16,685 bases of DNA from Undibacterium sp. (GTDB taxonomy: Bacteria; Pseudomonadota; Gammaproteobacteria; Burkholderiales; Burkholderiaceae). Location of the stretch: contig JACMRF010000008.1 in NCBI GenBank assembly GCA_014376575.1, positions 1-16,685 of the forward strand. The letters are read 5' to 3'. The position numbers and the translations under genes were made by a program. Shown in pieces: positions 1 to 6,438 of this stretch. The notes beneath the pieces were generated by a model. It did not search any database and had not been told where the DNA came from. It worked only from the letters and a program-made list of their open reading frames with translations. How positions within the stretch are numbered: the first letter of the stretch is position 1; the number at the start of each line of letters is the position of its first letter.

Positions 1-766
1 CGACCATACCCGCCATCAATGGATGATCATCTGCAATAACTCCCCATGCCATTAATGTGGGGATAACGGGCACGCCTGTCAACTCGGCGAACTCACGCAA
101 TAGCCCCGCAGCATCGGCATTGATGACGCCACCACCGGCAGTGATCAAAGGTCGTTCGGCCGCGTTAAACATGGCAAAGGCTTTTTCTATTTGTGCCCGT
201 GTCGCTTTGGGCTTGTACACCTCCAAGGCTTGGTAAGTATCAGGTTCAAATTCTATCTCTGCCATTTGCACATCAAAAGGTAAATCGATCAACACTGGCC
301 CAGGCCGACCAGAACGCATGATGTGAAAAGCTTGTTGAAACACCATAGGCACCAACGCCGGCTCACGCACCGTCACAGCCCATTTGGTGACTGGTTTAGC
401 GATCGATTCAATATCCACCGCCTGAAAATCTTCTTTATATAAACGAGCGCGAGGTGCTTGGCCAGTAATACATAGAATAGGTATCGAATCGGCTTGCGCA
501 GAATATAAACCGGTGATCATGTCGGTACCAGCAGGGCCAGAGGTGCCGATACAAACGCCGATATTATTTGCTCTGGCGCGGGTAAAGCCTTCAGCCATGT
601 GTGAAGCGCCTTCGACATGGCGAGCAAGAATATGCTTGATGCTACCTTGATTTTTTAAAGCTAAATAAAATGGGTTAATCGCTGCTCCGGGAACGCCGAA
701 TACTTGATTCACGCCTTCTTTTTCTAATATCCAGGCGGCGGCCTGTGCTGCTTTCATCTTTGCCAT
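1..766 (-). CDS. gcl: Glyoxylate carboligase (tartronate-semialdehyde synthase), N-terminal part, cut by window edge
   Basis: ThDP-dependent cytoplasmic enzyme joining two glyoxylate molecules into tartronate semialdehyde with loss of CO2, in the glycerate route that uses glyoxylate from allantoin or glycolate. The first 255 codons are visible, running from an ATG at 766 preceded by AGAGGA. Translation gives [18 protein letters not shown], then [26 protein letters not shown] (about 46-60), [17 protein letters not shown] and [20 protein letters not shown], closely matching my memory of E. coli Gcl. Residue 51 is Val where most ThDP enzymes have the cofactor-activating Glu; this substitution is the hallmark of Gcl and separates it from acetolactate synthase. 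It is divergent from a LysR gene 130 bases away, the probable regulator. The C-terminal two thirds, including the ThDP-binding motif, lie outside the window. Confidence 0.95.
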   Translation of the reverse strand, partial: MAKMKAAQAAAWILEKEGVNQVFGVPGAAINPFYLALKNQGSIKHILARHVEGASHMAEGFTRARANNIGVCIGTSGPAGTDMITGLYSAQADSIPILCITGQAPRARLYKEDFQAVDIESIAKPVTKWAVTVREPALVPMVFQQAFHIMRSGRPGPVLIDLPFDVQMAEIEFEPDTYQALEVYKPKATRAQIEKAFAMFNAAERPLITAGGGVINADAAGLLREFAELTGVPVIPTLMAWGVIADDHPLMAGMV

Positions 767-866
767 ATTTTCCTCTTTTTAGATAATTGATCCAGCGTTC
801 GTCTCCACTGAAAGCCATCGTATGCGTAAAATTTGGTTTTGATAAGAAGACAAAATATCGCTTTAT

Positions 867-885
867 TCGATACTTTTAGTATGAA
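867..885. promoter_or_regulatory. Candidate LysR-type operator between gcl and its regulator
   Basis: ATACT-TTT-AGTAT (870-882) is a perfect 5-base inverted repeat. It extends outwards to TTC/GAA (867-869 and 883-885) with one unpaired base on the left. The short dyad with T and A outer bases is the kind of site LysR proteins bind, and it lies 14 bases before the LysR start codon, where binding could give autorepression. Being an operator is inferred. I could not assign a convincing -35/-10 pair to either divergent gene. Confidence 0.35.
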
Positions 886-896
886 ATAATAAAAGT

Positions 897-1805
897 ATGG
901 ATAAACTTACACAGATTGAAGCCTTCGTTGAAGTTGCTGAAAAAGGCAGCCTTGCTCGAGCCGCACTGGAACAGAACATTACGCCGGTCATGCTGGGGCG
1001 CCGTATTGACGCGCTAGAGAAGCGACTGGGTGTCAAATTAATGCATAGGACGACACGCCACTTAACACTGACCGAACAAGGACTCCTTTATCTTGATCAT
1101 TGCCGCAAGTTATTAAGCGACCTTGGCTATGCCGATCAGCTCGTTTCTGAAGGGCGACACAAAGCGACCGGTCATTTGATCGTTTCTGCGCCCGCGGCAT
1201 TTGGCAGAAAACATGTCGCACCACATGCGCCCACCTTCGTCGCGGCCAACCCGGATGTGCAGATTTCCTTCAACCTCACTGATCGCGTCGTCGATCTGGT
1301 CAGAGAAGGATATGACATCAGTATCCGTATCGGCGGCAATATCGACCCCAGTTTTGTCGCTGTCAAACTTGCGAGCAACCGGCGTGTGGTGTGTGGCACA
1401 CCGGGGTATCTGGCACGCAAGGGAACTCCAAAAACGCTAGATGATTTAGCCAAACACAACTGCCTGGCGTTCAACCTGCAAGGTGGCCAACAACGTGGTT
1501 GGTATTTCCAGGAAAATGGCAAACCCGTCATTGTTAAAGCGGCAGGCAATCTCGATTGCAATGATGGTGAGCTACTTCATCGCTGGGCTTGCGAAGGCTT
1601 AGGTTTAGCCTGGCGATCAACTTGGGAAATACAAACGCAACTGGCCTCAGGTGAATTGATCACGGTATTGGACGACTATGCGCTTCCACAATATGAAGTT
1701 ATGGCAGTGTATCCGCAGCAGAGACATCTCCCAGCTAAAATACGATTTTTTATTGACGCGTTAAAAGAAATTTATTCTAGGCCCGGGTATTGGCTACAAA
1801 AATAA
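897..1805 (+). CDS. LysR-family transcriptional regulator, probable regulator of gcl
   Basis: A 302-residue protein of usual LysR length. The N-terminal winged helix-turn-helix (about 1-60) reads from LTQIEAFVEVAEKGSLARAA through TPVMLGRRIDALEKRLGVKL to HRTTRHLTLTEQG, followed by a linker helix. The substrate-binding domain (about 90-295) has typical features: GHLIVSAPAAFGRKHVAP, a YDISIRIG segment and GELLHRWACEGLGLAWRS. The layout resembles the CrgA/DsdC-like subgroup common in betaproteobacteria. The ATG at 897 starts the protein at the expected point, although no good Shine-Dalgarno sequence precedes it. It is divergent from gcl, so control of glyoxylate use is likely; the effector is unknown and might be glyoxylate or a purine breakdown product. 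Confidence 0.9.
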   Translation: MDKLTQIEAFVEVAEKGSLARAALEQNITPVMLGRRIDALEKRLGVKLMHRTTRHLTLTEQGLLYLDHCRKLLSDLGYADQLVSEGRHKATGHLIVSAPAAFGRKHVAPHAPTFVAANPDVQISFNLTDRVVDLVREGYDISIRIGGNIDPSFVAVKLASNRRVVCGTPGYLARKGTPKTLDDLAKHNCLAFNLQGGQQRGWYFQENGKPVIVKAAGNLDCNDGELLHRWACEGLGLAWRSTWEIQTQLASGELITVLDDYALPQYEVMAVYPQQRHLPAKIRFFIDALKEIYSRPGYWLQK

Positions 1806-1888
1806 AATGAGTCATCAGTATTCCGGCAAAGACTCAAAGTTGATTATGTATGCATCAAAAACAAATAACGCTCTCAACACCAAAACCA

Positions 1889-1924
1889 GGTAATCCTTGT
1901 GCCGAAACGCACGTTAGGATTGCC
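1889..1924. repeat. Imperfect hairpin downstream of the LysR gene
   Basis: GGTAATCCT (1889-1897) pairs with AGGATTGCC (1916-1924) with one mismatch, and inside it GTGC (1899-1902) pairs with GCAC (1909-1912) around a CGAAAC loop. No T-run follows on either strand, so it is not a standard intrinsic terminator. It may be an mRNA end stabiliser or a repetitive extragenic palindrome. Confidence 0.45.
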
Positions 1925-2337
1925 TACTTCTGTGTAATAAATTTTTACATGGCACCAAGTGTATGCTTGTGATAACAGTTAAAAACAATAGCGCGAGAAG
2001 ATACACACCGCACTCAGGAATTGCCGTTCGTGAGTTTTTTTCATTGCAACCGCACGAAAAAATGGCGTCTGTTCAATATCACGAAGACCAAATTCTAGGA
2101 TCAGTAATAGAAAGTTTCCAAAAAAATTTATCTGTGTTATCGTTTAAATGGAACCGATTCCATATTTTTTTAAGTAAGCATGAAATCGTTTTCATAAAAT
2201 GCATGAAATGATCAATGGGTAAAAAAATACCAGCATGGAGACAAAGGTTTTTGTGATTGGATAAACAGATTCGATTGCATCAAAAAATACTAGGGCATGC
2301 ATTGCTGGGAAGTTCTCATCTCCCAATGACAATAAAG

Positions 2338-2367
2338 TTGATTCTCTTATGCTAATTTTAATTTAAT
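2338..2367 (+). promoter_or_regulatory. Candidate promoter of the endoglucanase gene
   Basis: TTGATT (2338-2343) and TTTAAT (2362-2367) resemble -35 and -10 hexamers, with an 18-base spacer. The -10-like hexamer is built from the first units of the TTTAA tandem repeat, so several overlapping -10-like hexamers exist. Weak prediction by eye only. Confidence 0.25.
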
Positions 2368-2381
2368 TTAATTTAATTTAA
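2357..2381 (+). repeat. Tandem pentanucleotide repeat (TTTAA)5
   Basis: Five perfect TTTAA units followed by a run of seven T's, ending 14 bases before the endoglucanase start codon. Short tandem repeats of this type can change copy number by slipped-strand mispairing. Here the array would lie in or beside the -10 region and the 5' untranslated leader. Confidence 0.8.
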
Positions 2382-2401
2382 TTTTTTTCAAGAAAGCTGA
2401 C

Positions 2402-4240
2402 ATGAAATTTATTTTCCCAACGATACCAACTTTTCAAACACAATCCACATACTCACTTCGTCGTCTTAAACCTTCTTTCAAAGGCCTTCTGAGCAGCTTG
2501 ATTTTACTCGCGTCGATACAAGACGCGAGTGCGGTGCAACCCTTGACGGTCAGTGGCAATAAGATTCTGGCTGGCGGACAGCAAGCGAGCTTTTCCGGGA
2601 ATAGTCTCTTCTGGAGTAATACTGGGTGGGGTGGCGAAAAATTTTATACTGCGGGCACGGTTGCCTGGCTCAAAAAAGACTGGAAATCGAACATCGTCCG
2701 TGCAGCGATGGGCGTGGATGATGGTGGTGGCTATTTACAAGACGCCGCCAGCAATAAGGCCAGGGTAAAGGCAGTTGTCGGTGCCGCCATCGCCAACGAC
2801 ATGTATGTGATCATCGATTGGCATACCCATCACGCGGAACAATTTCAGTCGCAGTCTATCGCTTTTTTCCAAGAAATGGCGCGCACCTATGGCAATGACC
2901 CGCATGTCATTTTCGAGATATACAACGAACCATTGCAAGTCTCCTGGAGCGGAACGATCAAACCGTATGCAAATGCAGTCATTTCAGCGATTCGCGCAAT
3001 TTCACCTAATAATTTAATTATCGTCGGCACCCCCTCGTGGTCACAGAACGTAGACGAGGCTTCTCGTGACCCCATTACCAGCTTCAAAAACATTGCCTAC
3101 ACCTTACACTTCTATGCGGGCAGCCACGGCCAATCCCTGCGAGATAAAGCCACCACGGCATTGAATAATGGCGTTGCCTTGTTCGTCACCGAGTGGGGCT
3201 CAGTCAATGCCTCGGGCGATGGCGCGGTCAATGCGGGAGAGACCTTAGCGTGGATCGACTTCATGAAGAAAAATAGCATCAGCAACGCCAACTGGGCATT
3301 GAACGACAAGAGCGAGGGTTCTTCAGCACTCGTGTCTGGCGCGAGTCCAAACGGTGGTTGGGCAAGTAATCAATTGACCGCTTCCGGCACACTGGCGAAA
3401 GACATCGTTTCACATTGGTCGGGCAATATCGTTCCGCCATCCTGCCTTACTGTGACACTACCTGCATTGATACAAGCCGAGTCCTTTTGCAATATGTCTG
3501 GAGTACAACTGGAGACAACTAGCGACATCGGTGGTGGACAAAATGTCGGCTATATCGATAGCGGTGATTGGATGAGCTACAGCGTGGATGTGCCAACAGC
3601 AGGAACGTATAAAGTGTCGTACCGGGTGGCAAGCGTGGTGGGTAGCGGGGTATTGAAACTCGAACAGAGTGGGGGTGCCACGCTGTTTGGTAGCGTGAAT
3701 ATTCCTTTCACAGGTGGCTGGCAAACCTGGAGCACTGTGAGCCACAACGTCAATTTGGTAGCAGGTAAACAATCCATTTCAATTTCGGCTCAAGCTGGCG
3801 GCTTTAATATCAACTGGCTAAAAATTGAAGCGACGAATATCACACCGCCAGACAACGGCATTACCATCCAAGCGGAAGATTTCCTAGTCATGAACGGCGT
3901 GCAACTTGAAGCTACGAGTGACGCGGGTGGTGGTATGAACGTGAGCTATCTCGATGCTGGAGACTGGCTTTCGTATCCGGCCATAACGATACCTAGTGCG
4001 GGAAATTACGCAGTGGAATATCGCGTAGCAAGTTTGAACGGCGGAGGTAATCTTAATCTCGAAGAAGCGGGTGGAAATCCTGTGTATGGCGCGATCAATA
4101 TACCATCGACCGGTGGCTGGCAAAATTGGACCACTGTAAAACATACGGTTACCTTAAGCGCAGGAAGCCACAAGTTTGGTATTAAGGTCAACAATGGCGG
4201 TTGGAATTTGAACTGGTTTAAGTTGACAAAAGTAAACTAG
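2402..4240 (+). CDS. Secreted GH5 endo-beta-1,4-glucanase with two CBM6 modules
   Basis: A 612-residue exported glycoside hydrolase. It has a long signal peptide: a basic n-region to K27, hydrophobic GLLSSLILLASI, and a likely cleavage after ASA at 44. The GH5 catalytic domain (about 47-340) shows NIVRAAM with R100, IIDWHTH near 137-143, acid/base E176 in FEIYNEP, HFY at 236-238, nucleophile E264 in FVTEWGS and W298. This pattern is closest to GH5 subfamily 2 cellulases. Two CBM6-type beta-sandwiches follow (about 350-477 and 486-609). They are clear tandem copies: both carry IQAE near their start, VQLE, TSD, a GDW segment, YRVAS, a TGGWQ motif and a final NW-K-hydrophobic strand. The likely role is cutting beta-glucan outside the cell or in the periplasm. 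The start at 2402 gives the signal peptide; the ribosome site is weak (AAGAAAG). Cellulose rather than mixed-linkage glucan as substrate is inferred. Confidence 0.9.
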   Translation: MKFIFPTIPTFQTQSTYSLRRLKPSFKGLLSSLILLASIQDASAVQPLTVSGNKILAGGQQASFSGNSLFWSNTGWGGEKFYTAGTVAWLKKDWKSNIVRAAMGVDDGGGYLQDAASNKARVKAVVGAAIANDMYVIIDWHTHHAEQFQSQSIAFFQEMARTYGNDPHVIFEIYNEPLQVSWSGTIKPYANAVISAIRAISPNNLIIVGTPSWSQNVDEASRDPITSFKNIAYTLHFYAGSHGQSLRDKATTALNNGVALFVTEWGSVNASGDGAVNAGETLAWIDFMKKNSISNANWALNDKSEGSSALVSGASPNGGWASNQLTASGTLAKDIVSHWSGNIVPPSCLTVTLPALIQAESFCNMSGVQLETTSDIGGGQNVGYIDSGDWMSYSVDVPTAGTYKVSYRVASVVGSGVLKLEQSGGATLFGSVNIPFTGGWQTWSTVSHNVNLVAGKQSISISAQAGGFNINWLKIEATNITPPDNGITIQAEDFLVMNGVQLEATSDAGGGMNVSYLDAGDWLSYPAITIPSAGNYAVEYRVASLNGGGNLNLEEAGGNPVYGAINIPSTGGWQNWTTVKHTVTLSAGSHKFGIKVNNGGWNLNWFKLTKVN

Positions 4241-4307
4241 CTGACCAAGCTACTTGTCATCCTGATTTAAAAAGACTGCGTCTAAAATCGACACAAATTT
4301 GAATCAC

Positions 4308-4328
4308 AAGTCGCTAGGAAGCGATTTT
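4308..4328 (+). terminator. Probable intrinsic terminator of the endoglucanase gene
   Basis: AAGTCGCT (4308-4315) pairs with AGCGATTT (4320-4327), including one G-T pair, around an AGGA loop, and the 3' arm runs into TTTT. It lies about 70 bases after the stop codon. The stem is modest in GC, so efficiency is uncertain. Confidence 0.5.
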
Positions 4329-4332
4329 ATGA

Positions 4333-4387
4333 TGGTCGGATATTGCAGTGATTCGCCAGAGCCGCGAAACACTGCAATATCCGACCA
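4333..4387. repeat. 55-base near-perfect long hairpin
   Basis: TGGTCGGATATTGCAGTG (4333-4350) is the exact reverse complement of 4370-4387 (18 pairs). After one A-A mismatch, TTCGC (4352-4356) pairs with GCGAA (4364-4368) around a 7-base loop. There is no T-run on either strand. It could be a second terminator-like structure, a small miniature-element remnant or a structured RNA. Confidence 0.75.
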
Positions 4388-4724
4388 GCACACACAAAAA
4401 ACGGCAGATCATTTGAATTCAAATACACTAAATTTATTACTCCAAATCGGCGTGATGCGGCGATAGTCACTCAATCAACTCTCCTAAAACGCAAAAGAAA
4501 AAAATATTCCTTTTATAGTAAAGCAATATTTACCGAAAACCGACGCTGAGTCCGCCATACCTTGCAATTTGACGATAGATTTAGGACGATTCTTTAACCC
4601 GGATTTTCTAATTGGCCAGCGGCGAGTGTGCATTTGGCATGCTGGCAAACTACGCGATACGCCCTTTACCCTACAAGTGTACACTGTGAAACGCTACTAT
4701 TTTGAACATATGCGATAGCCGATA

Positions 4725-4752
4725 TTGACTATATCCAAAACAGTTATAGTAT
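4725..4752 (+). promoter_or_regulatory. Candidate guaC promoter
   Basis: TTGACT (4725-4730, five of six consensus bases) and TAGTAT (4747-4752, four of six) with a 16-base spacer. A second -10-like hexamer, TATACT (4768-4773), lacks a clear -35. ACTATA-type hexamers overlap both possibilities. Prediction by eye only. Confidence 0.3.
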
Positions 4753-4798
4753 GTAATCCCGATTAACTATACTTACCTACGGCTCAGAACTTTGCCAG

Positions 4799-4820
4799 TT
4801 GCACCAATTGGTGCAATTTT
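4799..4820 (+). promoter_or_regulatory. 18-base palindrome with T-run in the guaC leader: attenuator-like hairpin or operator
   Basis: TTGCACCAATTGGTGCAA (4799-4816) is a perfect palindrome. As RNA it forms a 7-pair stem with an AATT loop, followed at once by TTTTC, the form of a small intrinsic terminator placed before the gene. As DNA it could equally bind a dimeric repressor. Confidence 0.45.
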
Positions 4821-4825
4821 CTGTC

Positions 4826-4849
4826 GCGTCCGTAGGACGCTCAACGGAC
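4826..4849 (+). promoter_or_regulatory. Two mutually exclusive stems before guaC, one covering the ribosome site
   Basis: GCGTCC (4826-4831) pairs with GGACGC (4835-4840) around a GTA loop. Alternatively GTCCGT (4828-4833) pairs with ACGGAC (4844-4849), which contains the only Shine-Dalgarno-like bases before the ATG at 4855. The stems share 4828-4833, so they cannot both form. A translational switch is inferred. Confidence 0.4.
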
Positions 4850-4854
4850 TTATC

Positions 4855-5895
4855 ATGCATATCGAAGAAACACTTAAACTTGATTTCAAAGATGTATTAA
4901 TCAGGCCAAAGCGCTCCACTCTCACTTCTCGCTCGCAAGTAGATTTACAACGTGAATTTATTTTTCATCATTCTCGCAAAACCTACCACGGCATTCCTAT
5001 CATCGCGGCCAACATGGATTCTACTGGCACGATGGAAATGGCGAGCGCGATGGGAAAACACAATCTATCTGTGGCATTACACAAGCATTACGATGAAGAA
5101 GTCTTGGTCAGTTATTTTTCAAATTTACAAAAAAAATCTACAGCATTTTATTCAATGGGAATTACCCAAGCAGATTTTGACAAGTTTTCTGCGGTGATGG
5201 CACGTGTACAAAATGCAATTGAGTATGTTTGTATTGATGTCGCCAATGGCTACACAGAAAGCTTCATTAATTTTGTCAAAAAAGTACGTGGCAGCTATCC
5301 CCACCTCACGATCATGGCCGGTAATGTCGTGACTGGCGACATTACCGAAGAATTAATCCTAGCGGGTGCCGACATTATCAAAGTTGGCATAGGCCCAGGC
5401 TCGGTCTGCACGACGCGCAAAATGACCGGTGTTGGTTATCCGCAGCTATCAGCGGTTATCGAATGTGCCGATGCAGCACATGGTTTAGGCGGACAGATTT
5501 GTGCCGATGGTGGCTGCGTTGTACCAGGTGATCTGGCAAAAGCTTATGGCGCAGGTGCAGATTTTATTATGCTTGGCGGGATGTTGGCTGGGCATGACGA
5601 GTGCGCTGGAGAACTCGTTGAGCGCGACGGTCAACAATTTAAGAGTTTTTATGGCATGAGCAGTCGTGCAGCAATGGACAAATATGCCGGCGGCGTCGCC
5701 AAATATCGGGCATCGGAAGGTAAAGAAGTACTTCTACCTTATCGCGGCCCGGTAGAGGCAAGTTTGCTGGACATATTAGGCGGAGTGCGATCTGCGTGCA
5801 CTTATGTCGGTGCACATAAACTCAAAGAACTCACCAAACGTACGACGTTTATTCGTGTGACTCAGCAGCTCAATGAAGTGTTTGGGAAATCGTAA
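4855..5895 (+). CDS. guaC: GMP reductase
   Basis: Cytoplasmic enzyme converting GMP to IMP and ammonia with NADPH, which feeds guanine nucleotides back to the adenine branch. The 346 residues are close to the 347 of E. coli GuaC and resemble it almost throughout: [20 protein letters not shown] at the start, IIAANMD (49-55), VCIDVANGY (125-133), MAGNVVTG (154-161), catalytic loop [11 protein letters not shown] with Cys185 and Thr187, [16 protein letters not shown] and GPVE. The GMP-reductase-type loop and the lack of an inserted CBS pair exclude ordinary IMP dehydrogenase. The ATG at 4855 matches the family N-terminus; an in-frame TTG at 4792 would add 21 unconserved residues. It stands alone between a structured leader and a strong terminator. 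The weak ACGGAC ribosome site fits translational control by the leader. Confidence 0.95.
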   Translation: MHIEETLKLDFKDVLIRPKRSTLTSRSQVDLQREFIFHHSRKTYHGIPIIAANMDSTGTMEMASAMGKHNLSVALHKHYDEEVLVSYFSNLQKKSTAFYSMGITQADFDKFSAVMARVQNAIEYVCIDVANGYTESFINFVKKVRGSYPHLTIMAGNVVTGDITEELILAGADIIKVGIGPGSVCTTRKMTGVGYPQLSAVIECADAAHGLGGQICADGGCVVPGDLAKAYGAGADFIMLGGMLAGHDECAGELVERDGQQFKSFYGMSSRAAMDKYAGGVAKYRASEGKEVLLPYRGPVEASLLDILGGVRSACTYVGAHKLKELTKRTTFIRVTQQLNEVFGKS

Positions 5896-5915
5896 CATAA
5901 TCTAGATTGACAATA

Positions 5916-5964
5916 AAAAGCAGACAAACTTCATTTCGTTGCGAAATGAAGTTTGTCTGCTTTT
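5916..5964. terminator. guaC: Strong intrinsic terminator after guaC, bidirectional
   Basis: A perfect 22-base inverted repeat (5916-5937 with 5943-5964) has a GTTGC loop and ends in TTTT on the + strand and in AAAA, hence TTTT, on the other strand. Pairing continues outwards through ATTG with a single-base bulge. It lies 20 bases after the guaC stop. Confidence 0.9.
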
Positions 5965-6438
5965 ATTGGCTTAACGACATTTACACTTAGTCAAAATGAC
6001 ATTGCATTTTTATATAGCCCCAGAATTTACTCAGCCATCAATATTTGATTTGGGCTAACAACAATGCTACACAAAAAACACTCACCAATACAACGATAGC
6101 TGAGTTTTGACATAAAGAACCGTCAGTTTCGACACAATTTCCGTCAAAAAATGTCGTTAAAAAAATATCAGAAACCACTTTATTTAAGTCTTGCCACGCT
6201 TAGAGTCTGGCGAATATCCAATGAACAATTACGTTCTGACCTATGTTAAGTCAGCGCCAAACTTCCCGCCAGCTCAGTCTCACTTAAATCCAGATTTTTC
6301 ATTAGGCGTACTGCGGTGCTATTGATATGCTGAAGGCGCATTTTCAGTCATTTTTTTCTTCGTTGCCGATAGCTCGCTATTGGCGACTCATTCACAACAA
6401 AACTGCCTCGACAAGTGCATCCATCATCATTGCCAATC
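5965..6438. other. Intergenic stretch between guaC and the chemoreceptor
   Basis: No supported gene. It has small inverted and direct repeats (CCGTCA twice near 6119 and 6150) and a strong hairpin at 6362-6387 about 50 bases beyond the chemoreceptor stop. No clear terminator T-run was seen for the chemoreceptor transcript. Confidence 0.5.
6362..6387. repeat. Hairpin downstream of the chemoreceptor gene
   Basis: GTTGCCGATAGC (6362-6373) pairs with GCTATTGGCGAC (6376-6387) with two G-T wobbles on the + strand and a 2-base centre, so it is nearly palindromic DNA. On the chemoreceptor strand it is followed by an A-rich tract rather than T's, so it is not a classical terminator. It may protect the 3' end of the mRNA. 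Confidence 0.45.

Larger units (their letters stand above)
1806..2401. other. Long intergenic stretch between the LysR gene and the endoglucanase
   Basis: AT-rich and without a convincing gene. An 82-codon open frame at 1963-2211 (+) has no Shine-Dalgarno sequence and no recognisable family, so I do not call it. The stretch holds an imperfect hairpin at 1889-1924, a weak GAGTC/GACTC pair at 1809-1835 just after the LysR stop without a T-run, and a TTTAA tandem repeat with a candidate promoter next to the endoglucanase start. Confidence 0.6.
4388..4854. other. Intergenic stretch and leader upstream of guaC
   Basis: AT-rich, with no gene that I can support. It holds four ACTATA/TATAGT hexamers (4514-4519, 4728-4733, 4745-4750, 4766-4771), a candidate promoter near 4725-4752, and the structured guaC leader at 4799-4849. 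A TTG at 4792 is in frame with guaC, but using it would turn the leader hairpins into coding sequence. Confidence 0.6.

Noticed and set aside
1..766. Acetolactate synthase instead of glyoxylate carboligase
   Set aside because: Val51 in place of the catalytic Glu and near-identity of many segments to Gcl decide for glyoxylate carboligase.
1963..2211. 82-codon open frame on the + strand in the LysR-endoglucanase spacer
   Set aside because: No Shine-Dalgarno sequence, no recognisable domain, AT-rich spacer; likely chance.
4792..4854. Extension of guaC to an upstream TTG
   Set aside because: Adds 21 residues without family match and would translate the palindrome and hairpins; the ATG at 4855 fits the conserved N-terminus.
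4855..5895. IMP dehydrogenase instead of GMP reductase
   Set aside because: Length of 346 residues, no CBS domains, and a GuaC-type N-terminus and loop.
5916..5964. Long perfect inverted repeat after guaC as an insertion-element end
   Set aside because: Position right after the stop, short loop and T-run on both strands explain it as a terminator.
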